Below, piece after piece: positions 4,530 to 11,762 of a DNA stretch of 24,929 bases. This DNA comes from a virus, in IMG/VR virus record IMGVR_UViG_3300042923_000186, positions 64,001 through 88,929 of that record, one strand, 5' to 3'. A program made the translations under genes and the position numbers. The notes under the pieces were generated by a model. It did not search any database and was not told where the DNA came from. It saw only the letters and a list, made by a program, of their open reading frames with translations. The first letter of the stretch is position 1. Every line of letters begins with the position of its first letter.

Positions 4530-5288
4530 GTGAATATTGTATTATCTACCACAAACGGCGTGGCAACCATGTCATCCCTTGAGATGGTCGCGTACATCAA
4601 CGCTACGCGTGAGCCGGGCAAGGCCGAGCTTCGCCACGACAGTTTCATGGCTAAAGTGCCGACTGTACTCGGGCAGGAATTGGCTCCAAAATTTATTGGA
4701 ACCAATCAGTACACCAGCGGAAAGGGTGGAACGATGACCCGTGCGATCTACAACTTCCCTAAGCGCGAAGCCTGCCTGATGGCGATGTCGTACAGCTACG
4801 AGCTTCAGGCCAAGGTGTTCGATGCATGGGTGGAGGCGGAAGAGAAGCTTGCCAAGCCCGTCACAGTGCTTCCGAACTTCGATGACCCTATCGCAGCAGC
4901 CAGAGCTTGGATCGAAGCCCGTGAAGCAGAGAACACAGCCAAGGCCCAGCTAGCTATCGCCACTACCGCAATCGTTCAGGCTCAGCCGAAGGTGGAATTC
5001 CACGACGCAGTTGTAGCAGGAGATACTGTGTACTCTTTGAACGATGCAGCCAAGCTGCTTAAAACGGGCCGTACCAAGCTTTTCGCGTACCTGCGTAAGC
5101 ACATGTACCTTCAGCACAACAACGTGCCCTATCAGCGCGTAATCGAGGCTGGGTGGCTGGAGTCTGCATTCAATAGCTACAAACTCCCTGACGGACGGGT
5201 AGCTCCGCCCACTACGTACATGACTAGCAAGGGCTTAGCCTACTTCCAACCAAAAATAGCACTTGCGAAACAGGAAGGAAGCTTGTAA
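4530..5288 (+). CDS. Phage regulatory protein with Rha-like N-terminus and KilAC/ANT C-terminus
   Basis: The product is a 252-residue two-domain phage antirepressor-type protein. Residues about 12-107 resemble the Rha family (SSLEMVAYINATREPGKAEL, ending FDAWVEAEEKL). Residues about 145-245 look like the KilAC/ANT DNA-binding domain, with a helix-turn-helix-like stretch, YSLNDAAKLLKTGRTKLFAY (168-187), and the conserved end TSKGLAYFQPKI. The start is GTG at 4530, supported by AAGGAG seven bases upstream. An in-frame ATG at about residue 14 has no such site. It is the first gene behind the rightward promoter, the usual place for an early regulator. It may act on host or phage repressors or on the TAGN promoters, but the sequence does not show the target. 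Confidence 0.85.
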   Translation: MNIVLSTTNGVATMSSLEMVAYINATREPGKAELRHDSFMAKVPTVLGQELAPKFIGTNQYTSGKGGTMTRAIYNFPKREACLMAMSYSYELQAKVFDAWVEAEEKLAKPVTVLPNFDDPIAAARAWIEAREAENTAKAQLAIATTAIVQAQPKVEFHDAVVAGDTVYSLNDAAKLLKTGRTKLFAYLRKHMYLQHNNVPYQRVIEAGWLESAFNSYKLPDGRVAPPTTYMTSKGLAYFQPKIALAKQEGSL

Positions 5289-5345
5289 GATAGCGTTACT
5301 ACCTCGGAAACGGGGTTAGACAACCAACCTAACTAGGAGCCTAAA

Positions 5346-5540
5346 ATGAGCCGTACCATGAACTTCGATGACATGCCTACCCGTGTGAAAACCAGCCCAG
5401 CCCGCCGTGATGGCCGTGCTCATGCATGGGGTGAAGACGATACACGGGCTAGCTACCGTAAGCAGCCGAAGTGGAAGGAGGACCGCCACCGTATGAACCG
5501 GGAGCGCATGGGTGAACAGATGTACGCAGCGGAGATGTGA
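5346..5540 (+). CDS. Small basic protein of unknown function
   Basis: The product is a 64-residue hydrophilic protein rich in Arg and charged residues (PARRDGRAHAWGEDDTRASY). It has no membrane segment or recognised domain. The start ATG follows AGGAG (about 5334-5338). The stop overlaps the region just before the next gene's ATG by a few bases, so the two are probably co-translated. It could be a nucleic-acid or host-protein binder, as many short early phage proteins are, but nothing in the sequence decides this. Confidence 0.65.
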   Translation: MSRTMNFDDMPTRVKTSPARRDGRAHAWGEDDTRASYRKQPKWKEDRHRMNRERMGEQMYAAEM

Positions 5541-5542
5541 TC

Positions 5543-5737
5543 ATGGCGTTCTACTTACCTAGTATCCCGCCCGCCCCGACTTCCTTCAACGTGTATTACC
5601 GGAATAAGGAAGGCAAACTGGGTCAACTCGAAGCAAGCAAGGTAGAAAGCCACACTGAGGCTATCAGCTTGGTAGCGGCTTACCTGAAGGATGAGAAAGG
5701 GCCATTCTTGGCCGTGATCGAAGGAGGAAAGAAATGA
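5543..5737 (+). CDS. Small hypothetical phage protein
   Basis: The product is a 64-residue protein (MAFYLPSIPPAPTSFNVYYR...). It has mixed beta-like and helical stretches and no recognised motif. The ATG at 5543 is preceded by GGAG within the end of the previous gene. A GTG six bases earlier is possible but less well spaced. Its stop overlaps the next start as ATGA (5734-5737), a sign of translational coupling. Confidence 0.65.
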   Translation: MAFYLPSIPPAPTSFNVYYRNKEGKLGQLEASKVESHTEAISLVAAYLKDEKGPFLAVIEGGKK

Positions 5738-6051
5738 CAATCGAACCACATAGCATTGAAGTTAGCGAAAGAACAATGCCAGCGTTCGTAGAGGCCGTGG
5801 TGCAAAAAGCGCTGGATGGTTACGTAGTTGACACGGTGACAAATCCGGGCGATACGAATATTTTCGGCAATGTTTTCTCTGTGGCAATGTACCGAGACAA
5901 CAGTACTGTGGAGAAACTTCGTAGTACTATCGGCAACGTTTCAGAAAAGCCAAAGATGTCCCGTGCAGAGACGCTGGCTGTTGCCAGAGACGCCAAACGC
6001 CTTAAGGCGAGGGGTGCAGTACTGGATGAATGTACAGTACAGAAAAGTTGA
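5734..6051 (+). CDS. Hypothetical phage protein, 105 residues
   Basis: This protein is not recognised. The N-terminal half is mixed (VEAVVQKALDGYVVDTVTNP). The C-terminal part is a basic helix (MSRAETLAVARDAKRLKARG, about residues 74-93) that could bind nucleic acid. It starts in an ATGA overlap with the previous gene, behind AGGAGG-like sequence (GAAGGAGGAAAGAAATG). It is the last gene of the antirepressor operon before a stem-loop region at 6060-6120. Confidence 0.6.
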   Translation: MTIEPHSIEVSERTMPAFVEAVVQKALDGYVVDTVTNPGDTNIFGNVFSVAMYRDNSTVEKLRSTIGNVSEKPKMSRAETLAVARDAKRLKARGAVLDECTVQKS

Positions 6052-6152
6052 TGGGTGTCAACTAGTGTGTGCGGAAACAACAGAAAAATATTTTCAGTAA
6101 TATTTCCGAAAAACACTGGATTTCCGTAAAAGTACGTATATAATTCGTTTCG
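6052..6152 (+). other. Short intergenic stretch with AT-rich stem-loop and possible -10
   Basis: CGGAAA and TTTCCG (about 6070-6106) enclose an inner AAATATT/AATATTT stem without a clear T tail. A TATAAT at 6139-6144 could serve the next gene, but its -35 is poor. Confidence 0.4.
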
Positions 6153-6224
6153 TTGACTCGCCGCAAGAGCTTAGCAACGATAACTAAAAACCTTCAAGAC
6201 AATTTAAATAGGAGTTCCCACACC

Positions 6225-6599
6225 ATGAAAAACGCTACTCTGCAATCCCTGATCGCCCGCAACGCTGACACGATCACAACCCTCGACGCGGCAGTCGGCC
6301 ACGCCAAAGACCGTGCCCTGAACTTCAAGGCCACCGGCGAAATTTCCTTCTCGATTCAGGAGTACAAGGTTGTCAGTAAACTGAAGGGCAAGCTGAAAGC
6401 CGCCCACGCCCTCCAGATCGACCTGTACGCCGAGATGAAGTCCAACCAACTCCGTGAGCAGTCCGTTGCGCGGTTGATCGCTATGGGCCACGCTGCGCTC
6501 GTCCCGGCCAACCTGACATCCTTCGAACTGGCTGCGCTCGCTGACACTCTGGCTGAAGCGCTGCCAGCCAACGAACCGGAAATTGCGAAAGCAGCATAA
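6225..6599 (+). CDS. Hypothetical helical protein, 124 residues
   Basis: This gene is not recognised. The protein is Ala- and Leu-rich and mostly helical, from NATLQSLIARNADTITTLDA at the N-terminus to a C-terminal segment LTSFELAALADTLAEALPAN. It has no Cys or membrane segment. I chose ATG 6225 because AGGAG lies 10 bases upstream. A TTG at 6153 extends the frame by 24 residues but has no ribosome site and begins within the likely promoter region. It lies alone between the antirepressor operon and the recombinase. Confidence 0.65.
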   Translation: MKNATLQSLIARNADTITTLDAAVGHAKDRALNFKATGEISFSIQEYKVVSKLKGKLKAAHALQIDLYAEMKSNQLREQSVARLIAMGHAALVPANLTSFELAALADTLAEALPANEPEIAKAA

Positions 6600-6614
6600 C
6601 ATCGCAGAATTCTC

Positions 6615-6658
6615 TTGACCGTTGTTGATTTACTCGGTATGATGACTAAATCAACAAC
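6615..6658 (+). promoter_or_regulatory. Recombinase promoter overlapped by a 38-bp palindromic operator
   Basis: TTGACC (6615-6620), 17-bp spacer, TATGAT (6638-6643). A perfect 12-bp inverted repeat, GTTGTTGATTTA (6621-6632) and TAAATCAACAAC (6647-6658), brackets the -10. This arrangement suits a repressor site or the recombinase's own recombination/crossover site. It lacks the TAGN repeat of the other promoters. Confidence 0.78.
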
Positions 6659-6675
6659 GCATCAGGAGAATTCAA

Positions 6676-7383
6676 ATGTCCAAGAAAATCGTCGGCTACG
6701 TTCGCGTTTCCACCAAAGAGCAAGGCAAGTCTGGTCTGGGTCTTCAGGCCCAGCGTGAAGCACTCCAGCAATGGGCTGCTGCCAAAGGCTACGACCTTGT
6801 ACACGTCTTCGAAGAAGTGATTAGCGGTGCTGTGCCAGTTGATGGTAGGATCATGCTCTCGCGTGCGTTCAAGCTCGCTGCAAAGCACAAAGCGACCGTA
6901 GCAGTTAACCGTCTTGACCGTCTCAGCCGTGATGCGGAAGTATTGCTGCACCTGAGTAAAGCAAAAACGCCTATCGTCGCCCTGAACCTCGGTGAAGACG
7001 TAGACAAGTTCATGTTTGGTATCCACGCCGTGGTAGCTGAGCGAGAGCGTGTCCTTATCTCCATCCGCACGAAGGAAGCCCTTAGCGTGCTCAAGGCTCA
7101 AGGTAAAAAGCTGGGCAACCCGAACATCGAAGATCGCATCACGGATGATGGCCGAGTGGTCAAGGGCATCCACACGTCTCTAGCTATGGCTCGTACGAAG
7201 GTTACTTCCGACGCTGACGACTTCGCAAAGAACATGCGCCCTGCTATCGAGCGTATGCAGCGTCAAGGCATGTCCCTGCGGAAGATTGCAGCCGAGTTCA
7301 ACGCAAACGGTACGAGAACCGCACGGGGCGGTGACTGGACATCTACGACGGTGAAGAACATTACGGCCCGTTGGGCCGAATAA
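6676..7383 (+). CDS. Small serine recombinase (resolvase/invertase family)
   Basis: The enzyme cuts and rejoins DNA through a 5'-phosphoserine link. The N-terminus GYVRVSTKEQ holds the expected nucleophile Ser12 with Arg10. NRLDRLSRD (about 78-86) is the conserved arginine motif, and AERERVLISIRTKEAL (about 120-135) matches the end of the catalytic domain and helix E. The C-terminus carries a helix-turn-helix-like segment (MSLRKIAAEFNANGTRTARG, about 199-218) and a target-recognition tail. At 235 residues it is close to the resolvase/invertase size, not a large serine integrase. The ATG has AGGAG upstream. It may act on the palindrome over its own promoter. No inverted crossover pair is seen elsewhere in this window. 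Confidence 0.9.
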   Translation: MSKKIVGYVRVSTKEQGKSGLGLQAQREALQQWAAAKGYDLVHVFEEVISGAVPVDGRIMLSRAFKLAAKHKATVAVNRLDRLSRDAEVLLHLSKAKTPIVALNLGEDVDKFMFGIHAVVAERERVLISIRTKEALSVLKAQGKKLGNPNIEDRITDDGRVVKGIHTSLAMARTKVTSDADDFAKNMRPAIERMQRQGMSLRKIAAEFNANGTRTARGGDWTSTTVKNITARWAE

Positions 7384-7394
7384 AGGAGAAACGC

Positions 7395-8135
7395 ATGAGC
7401 AAGGAATTGAAAGAGGCTATGGGCATTATTGCAGGGATTCCAGCCTCGTCCATCGGCGTTAAGTTCATGGAACGGGCAACGCCTGAAGCAAAGCCATCTG
7501 CCAGCGCTGCGCCGGGGAAGACAATCCACAGCCGTGAGTTCCACGAGCTTGCAATGCAGTACCGGGCGGCACGGCCTTTCGGGGGCGCTTCCGGTGCGTA
7601 TAAGCAGATGACCGACCACATCGACGCCGCCATTGCCGCAGCACGGGAAGAGGCGCGGGAGGACGGAGACGCGGCCATCAACGCCATGGCGACAATCGCC
7701 GTCCTGCTTGGCAAGACTGGCGGCCCTGACGAAGTTGTCGCCGACCTGCGCGCCCGTCTCGCTGCGCCAGAGGGTGAAGCCGTGGCTGAGGTGGTGGGCT
7801 GGGAGCGCTTCGGTGCAGGGTACGGCAACACATTGAAATGGCTCACGGACGAGCGGCTGCCAGAAGGTACAAAGCTTCATGCTGTGCAACCACAAGCCAA
7901 AGCACCGCAGCAGCCTGCATGCGATTGCGCTACTGGCGACGCCTTCAAGCCGTATGGCTGCAATCTCTGCAACCCGGACTTTGCCACACCACAGCAGCCA
8001 CCTGCGGGCGAGGAGACTGAGAAGGTGACTTGCGCAGGCTGCAAAGGGACAGGCGAAGGCGTCATCAATGCCTACTCCGAAGCGGGTGGGTGCTCCGACT
8101 GCAATGGAAAGGGCTACGACTGGGAGCCGAAATGA
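7395..8135 (+). CDS. Phage accessory protein with Ea22-like segment and DnaJ-type zinc cysteines
   Basis: The product has 246 residues. The middle (AEVVGWERFGAGYGNTLKWL through LPEGTKLHAV) matches the short domain common in Ea22/DUF551-type lambdoid phage proteins. The C-terminus has paired cysteines: CDC and CNLC at about 184-204, then CAGCKGTGEG and CSDCNGKGYD, which are CxxCxGxG repeats as in the DnaJ zinc-binding region. Without a J domain it is not a DnaJ chaperone; zinc binding is inferred. The ATG at 7395 has AAAGGAG. This begins a GC-richer block (to about 9270), suggesting acquisition from another phage. The function is unknown. Confidence 0.75.
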   Translation: MSKELKEAMGIIAGIPASSIGVKFMERATPEAKPSASAAPGKTIHSREFHELAMQYRAARPFGGASGAYKQMTDHIDAAIAAAREEAREDGDAAINAMATIAVLLGKTGGPDEVVADLRARLAAPEGEAVAEVVGWERFGAGYGNTLKWLTDERLPEGTKLHAVQPQAKAPQQPACDCATGDAFKPYGCNLCNPDFATPQQPPAGEETEKVTCAGCKGTGEGVINAYSEAGGCSDCNGKGYDWEPK

Positions 8136-8221
8136 GCTGGCACTACTGCCTACTCAGCCCGCCCGTGTGGTGGCCGCTGATCTCGCTGGCGCAGATACTC
8201 TACCGAAAATTGAAGGGATGA
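8132..8221 (+). CDS. Tiny membrane-like peptide, 29 residues
   Basis: An ATGA overlap with the preceding stop (8132-8135) opens a 29-codon frame: MSWHYCLLSPPVWW, then PLISLAQILYRKLKG. It is hydrophobic and Trp-rich with a basic tail, like a single-pass membrane peptide. Its stop overlaps the ATG-rich start region of the next gene (8218-8224). Coupling on both sides supports expression, but no independent evidence exists. Confidence 0.5.
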   Translation: MSWHYCLLSPPVWWPLISLAQILYRKLKG

Positions 8222-8223
8222 TC

Positions 8224-9270
8224 ATGGAAAACACGAACGACAAGACGGCTGTGCAGATGCCACGGCCAGCGGGATACCTGTACGAACTAACATTCGACGG
8301 GCACACGAGCACTGCATTCACGATGATCACGATTGCGCAGCCGGGTCAAGAAAATCGCCGAGCCGTGTTCACGCAAGATCAGGTTGACGCCGTGGCCGCC
8401 GCCCGTGCGGAAGAGGCGCGGCGGGAAGAAGCCGCCATTTACGATCCGATAATCCTTGATCTTCGCAAGGAAATCGCGCGGCTCGCTCTCAATGCCACCC
8501 AGCGCACGGCGGGCGGGGAACTGGTCTACCAGATGCGGCCTTCCAAGGGCAGCCAAGCGGGCGGCCAGTGGTACACAACCGATGTAGACGGCCCGACCAG
8601 CATTGCGCGGAATCCGCAGTGGGCTGACCTGTACGAATTCCGCACACTGCGCGTGGTTCAACCAGTGGCAGAGGCAGCAGCGCAGGCGTATGACGTGCTA
8701 GTGCCTCGCAAGCTGCTAGAGTGGGCGCAGCAGAATATCGATTGCATCGAGGATCAAGATGAACGGGAAAGGGTCAGTGCTGAGATATCGAAGTATCTCA
8801 CCGCGCCCACAGCACAGCCGACGACAGAACAGCAGGCTGAGATCAATGCCGCACTGGATCGCGCTGACGCCGAAGACGCAGCACAGCCGCCGCCGGATGA
8901 CATCGGTGACGTGCATGACCGTGCCTACTTTGATCGCGCCTTGGCCGCTGCGCCCACAGCACAGCCGACGCCAGAATTTGCCCACGACATGCAAATGCTT
9001 GCCGAGGTGATCCCCGGGCCGGGTCCGGACGGCATTCACCCGTCTGCCGCTGGCCGTGCAAAGGTGGTGCAGGCGATGGCAGCACAGCCGACGCGGCAAC
9101 GCTACACCTGTATCGGCAAAGGTGGCTCCTACGTTCTTCTGGGCCTCGCAAAAGGCTCTGGAACGTCAAAGCTGCTTGACGACTTGATGGTGTACCAAGA
9201 CACGGCCACGGGAGCCCTGTATTTCCGTACGCCTGATGATTTTAATAACAGAATGGAGGTGACACTATGA
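8224..9270 (+). CDS. Modular phage accessory protein with Ala-Gln-Pro linkers
   Basis: The product has 348 residues. The N-terminal part is mixed, the middle is low complexity with repeated APTAQPT-type linkers, and the C-terminal domain YTCIGKGGSYVLLGLAKGSG ... VYQDTATGALYFRTPDDF resembles a small domain recurring in phage proteins with a DUF1653-like pattern (inference). Two copies of a 21-bp direct repeat (8803-8823, 8950-8970) underlie the linkers, with related copies near 8880 and 9080. They could recombine and swap domains. I chose ATG 8224 because AAGGG lies at normal spacing; the upstream frame lacks a ribosome site and overlaps the zinc-cysteine gene. The function is unknown. Confidence 0.7.
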   Translation: MENTNDKTAVQMPRPAGYLYELTFDGHTSTAFTMITIAQPGQENRRAVFTQDQVDAVAAARAEEARREEAAIYDPIILDLRKEIARLALNATQRTAGGELVYQMRPSKGSQAGGQWYTTDVDGPTSIARNPQWADLYEFRTLRVVQPVAEAAAQAYDVLVPRKLLEWAQQNIDCIEDQDERERVSAEISKYLTAPTAQPTTEQQAEINAALDRADAEDAAQPPPDDIGDVHDRAYFDRALAAAPTAQPTPEFAHDMQMLAEVIPGPGPDGIHPSAAGRAKVVQAMAAQPTRQRYTCIGKGGSYVLLGLAKGSGTSKLLDDLMVYQDTATGALYFRTPDDFNNRMEVTL

Positions 9271-9785
9271 AGGCCCAGATATTCGCTATGGCCGCTCATG
9301 CGGCTGTCGGCCAGACCCGGAAATACTCCGGCCTTCCCTACCACGTCCACCCGGAGCAGGTACGTCAACTCCTTCTGGATCACGTCCCATACGTGTCCCA
9401 GTCGATGCTCGACGCGGCCAGCCTGCATGACGTACTGGAAGACACAGACGTACCAGCGTGGATGATCGAACACGAGTTCGGCCCGGAGGTCGCCCGGCTT
9501 GTACAGGGCATGACCAAACGGGAGTGGAACACGAAGCCCGCCCCTCCACGCGAATTCCGTTTCCGGTCTGAGGTAGCTAGGCTAGCTAGATGCTGCCCAA
9601 CGGTGAAGACGATTAAGCTTGCCGATAGCTACGCTAACATGTTAGACTACGTAAAAGACGACGTAGAGTACGCCAAGAAAGTGTACCTGCCGGAGAAGCG
9701 CATCCTCTTGGACGAGGCACTGAAGGAAGGCGACAAGACGCTCTGGAACATGTGTGACCAACTTATCAATGAAAATTTAAGGTAA
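9267..9785 (+). CDS. SpoT/MESH1-like HD-domain hydrolase
   Basis: The product is a 172-residue single HD domain of the RelA/SpoT hydrolase type. The family signatures are in order: AHAAVGQTRKYSGLPYHVHP (10-29, with metal-ligand His28), LHDVLEDTD (53-61, with HD at 54-55 and the catalytic ED at 58-59), and TIKLADSYANM (115-125, with metal-ligand Asp120). The intact ED pair argues for an active hydrolase of (p)ppGpp or a related alarmone. The length matches small alarmone hydrolases without synthetase or regulatory domains. It starts in an ATGA overlap with the preceding gene. A phage could use it to cancel the stringent response or alarmone-based defence (inference). Confidence 0.85.
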   Translation: MKAQIFAMAAHAAVGQTRKYSGLPYHVHPEQVRQLLLDHVPYVSQSMLDAASLHDVLEDTDVPAWMIEHEFGPEVARLVQGMTKREWNTKPAPPREFRFRSEVARLARCCPTVKTIKLADSYANMLDYVKDDVEYAKKVYLPEKRILLDEALKEGDKTLWNMCDQLINENLR

Positions 9786-9790
9786 ACGTA

Positions 9791-9889
9791 ATGTTATATA
9801 AAATGTACTACTCTAATATTATTACTTGCCGATTTTGTGGCTGGGTGCAATCTACGCCAACTGTTTACTGCCCTTATTGCAAACGGTAA
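9791..9889 (+). CDS. Zinc-ribbon peptide, 32 residues
   Basis: A short frame begins five bases after the HD-hydrolase stop, with AAGG upstream overlapping that stop. It encodes CRFCGWVQSTPTVYCPYC with two CxxC pairs 11 residues apart, the classic zinc-ribbon spacing. The base composition is lower in GC than its neighbours. It may bind nucleic acid or protein. Confidence 0.6.
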   Translation: MLYKMYYSNIITCRFCGWVQSTPTVYCPYCKR

Positions 9890-9943
9890 GTATATTAAGC
9901 GCCAATATGTTCGACGAACTTAAACAAATGAACGGAGAAGAAA

Positions 9944-10060
9944 ATGACACAAGAACAACTAGCTACCTTCTACGCTATCTTGGAAACCAAGAATAGCTGG
10001 GGCAAGAACGAAGTGAAGACGCTACTGCTGGAAGTTATCGCCGGCATCCGTACGAAATAA
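9944..10060 (+). CDS. Small hypothetical protein, 38 residues
   Basis: The frame MTQEQLATFYAILETKNSWG ... IRTK is preceded by CGGAGAAGAAA, nearly the same leader as the rtcB start downstream (GGAGAAGAAA). It is compact, probably helical, and lies 10 bp before rtcB, so it is likely in the same operon. No family is recognised. Confidence 0.6.
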   Translation: MTQEQLATFYAILETKNSWGKNEVKTLLLEVIAGIRTK

Positions 10061-10070
10061 GGAGAAGAAA

Positions 10071-11303
10071 ATGACCCAACAAAACACCACGGCCAAGCAA
10101 GTTATCTACGAAACCGGCTCCAAGCCTATCAAAATCTGGACGGATGATGTAGAGCCAGATGCTTTGCAGCAGTTGAAAAACATCGCCCGTCTACCTTTTG
10201 TGGCTAAGACTGGCATTGCTGTAATGCCTGATGTCCATCTTGGTAAAGGTGCAACAATAGGTAGCGTAGTTGCGACTACCTCGGCCTTAGTCCCAGCCGC
10301 CTGTGGAGTTGACATCGGCTGTGGCATGGTAGCGTGCCGTCTGTCGCTGAAAGCGTCCGATCTGCCCGACTCCCTGTCCCGGCTTCGCTCTGCCATCGAG
10401 CAACGTGTTCCTGTGGGCGCTGGACAACACAAGACCCGAGACATCCCGGATAACTGGGGTGCAGGCGTGCTAAAGGGAGGGTACGCGTTCGATATCCCGT
10501 CCTCTGTTCTTAACGTGTTCGACGGGGATGTAGCCAAAGCTGCGACAAAAGGAGCACACCAACTAGGTACGCTTGGTAGCGGCAACCACTTCATCGAAAT
10601 CTGCATTGATGAGAACGAAGATGTCTGGGTGATGCTGCATTCCGGCTCCCGTGGCATCGGCAACATGATTGGTAGTTACTACATCGACAAGGCCAAGGAA
10701 CTGATGGAGCGATTCCATATCAAGCTGCCTGACGGCGACCTCGCCTACCTTCCACAAGGTGATGACCTGTTCGATGACTACGTAGCTGCCGTGGCATGGG
10801 CACAGGACTACGCGATGGAGAATCGCAAGACCATGCTAGCCGCCGTGCTGGAAGCTATGAAGCAAGAAATCCGAAAGGAATTCAGCATTACCGAAGAGGC
10901 AATTAACTGCCACCATAACTACGTAGAGAAGGAGAATCACTTTGGACAGAACCTTTGGATCACTCGCAAGGGCGCTATCCGGGCACGAGAAGGCGACTTG
11001 GGCATTATTCCCAGCGCTATGGGTAAAACCAGCTTCATTGTACGAGGCAAAGGAAACAAGGAATCATACTGTTCATGCAGCCACGGTTCCGGCCGTAAAA
11101 TGTCCCGGACGGCAGCGCGTAAACAGTTCACCGTCGCAGACCTCGTGGAACAAACGAAGGGCGTAGAGTGCCGGAAGGACGATGCTGTACTGGACGAGAT
11201 TCCAAGTAGCTACAAAGACATCGAAGTAGTGATGAAGAACCAAGAATCGCTGGTGGACATCGTTCACCGCCTTCGTGCCGTCCTGTGCGTGAAAGGAGCT
11301 TGA
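10071..11303 (+). CDS. rtcB: RNA-splicing ligase RtcB
   Basis: RtcB joins RNA ends carrying 2',3'-cyclic phosphate or 3'-phosphate to 5'-hydroxyl ends, using GTP and Mn2+. The 410-residue protein follows the E. coli enzyme almost end to end (408 residues). Family blocks are intact: MPDVHLGKGATIGS (52-65), GVDIGCGM (79-86, Mn-binding Cys84), GTLGSGNHFIE, HSGSRGIGN, CHHNYVEKE, TRKGAI, SFIVRGKGN, and SCSHGSGRKMSRT, whose His is the guanylylated residue. No archease gene is seen nearby. Such ends are what tRNA anticodon nucleases and ribosome-dependent toxins produce. With the 16-tRNA array, a tRNA-repair role is likely (inference). GGAG precedes the ATG. Confidence 0.97.
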   Translation: MTQQNTTAKQVIYETGSKPIKIWTDDVEPDALQQLKNIARLPFVAKTGIAVMPDVHLGKGATIGSVVATTSALVPAACGVDIGCGMVACRLSLKASDLPDSLSRLRSAIEQRVPVGAGQHKTRDIPDNWGAGVLKGGYAFDIPSSVLNVFDGDVAKAATKGAHQLGTLGSGNHFIEICIDENEDVWVMLHSGSRGIGNMIGSYYIDKAKELMERFHIKLPDGDLAYLPQGDDLFDDYVAAVAWAQDYAMENRKTMLAAVLEAMKQEIRKEFSITEEAINCHHNYVEKENHFGQNLWITRKGAIRAREGDLGIIPSAMGKTSFIVRGKGNKESYCSCSHGSGRKMSRTAARKQFTVADLVEQTKGVECRKDDAVLDEIPSSYKDIEVVMKNQESLVDIVHRLRAVLCVKGA

Positions 11304-11304
11304 C

Positions 11305-11529
11305 ATGTTTGCAATACTGTACGTAATCGGACTGATTGGCTGTATCGTGACAGCCACATGGTTCGTGCAAGAGTCAAAGTCCCGCCTCGGGATGATTTCG
11401 TCGGACTGGAGTGTGATGGTGGTAGCTGCATTCGGCTTTTCAGTCTTCCCTTTCCTGAATGTCCTAGCAGCACTAGCTATGGCGTATGGCACTATGGATT
11501 GCATGGAAAAGTACAAGAAGCATGGCTAA
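11305..11529 (+). CDS. Small membrane protein, two predicted segments
   Basis: The product has 74 residues. It has hydrophobic stretches at about 2-20 (FAILYVIGLIGCIVTATWF) and about 36-62 (VMVVAAFGFSVFPFLNVLAA) with a polar turn and a basic tail. AAAGGAG inside the end of rtcB is well spaced to its ATG, one base after the rtcB stop. It may be a host-envelope modulator or holin-like protein. No lysis partner is identifiable, so the role is open. Confidence 0.65.
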   Translation: MFAILYVIGLIGCIVTATWFVQESKSRLGMISSDWSVMVVAAFGFSVFPFLNVLAALAMAYGTMDCMEKYKKHG

Positions 11530-11728
11530 CGACAAACCAGAGCCGTACAAACACGTCGGCCATCGTTTCGACGCCGTAGCTAAGGGTACAGGTAAGCGCT
11601 ACTGTACTGGCTGCGGCCTAGTGGCCCTGAACAACCCATTCACAGAATGGAGCGTACGTATGGGCTGCAACCACAAAGATCACCCTTCGTACGCTAACAA
11701 GCGATTTGAGTTGACAAGGCTTATGTAG
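11522..11728 (+). CDS. Small Cys/His protein of a common phage family
   Basis: The product has 68 residues. RYCTGCGLVALNNPFTEWSV followed by GCNHKDHPSY gives two Cys pairs plus His, probably a zinc site. Similar short proteins are widespread in phages without known function. ATG 11522 lies in the 3' end of the membrane-protein gene; its ribosome site is weak, so coupling is likely. The -35 of the next promoter (11711) lies in its last codons. Confidence 0.65.
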   Translation: MANDKPEPYKHVGHRFDAVAKGTGKRYCTGCGLVALNNPFTEWSVRMGCNHKDHPSYANKRFELTRLM

Positions 11729-11739
11729 CTAGGTAGTAT
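11711..11739 (+). promoter_or_regulatory. Internal rightward promoter with TAGN repeat
   Basis: TTGACA (11711-11716), 17-bp spacer ending TGTAGCTAGG, TAGTAT (11734-11739). It overlaps the end of the preceding gene and starts a new transcript for the downstream gene train. Confidence 0.78.
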
Positions 11740-11762
11740 AACCCAATTTAAGGAGAAACCAA

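Noticed and set aside
8068-8223. N-terminal extension of the 8224-9270 frame by 52 codons
   Set aside because: It overlaps the zinc-cysteine gene and the 29-codon frame and has no ribosome site; ATG 8224 has AAGGG at normal spacing.
9907-9996. 29-codon plus-strand frame overlapping the start of the 9944 gene
   Set aside because: Weak ribosome site, and the overlapping 38-codon frame has the stronger one.
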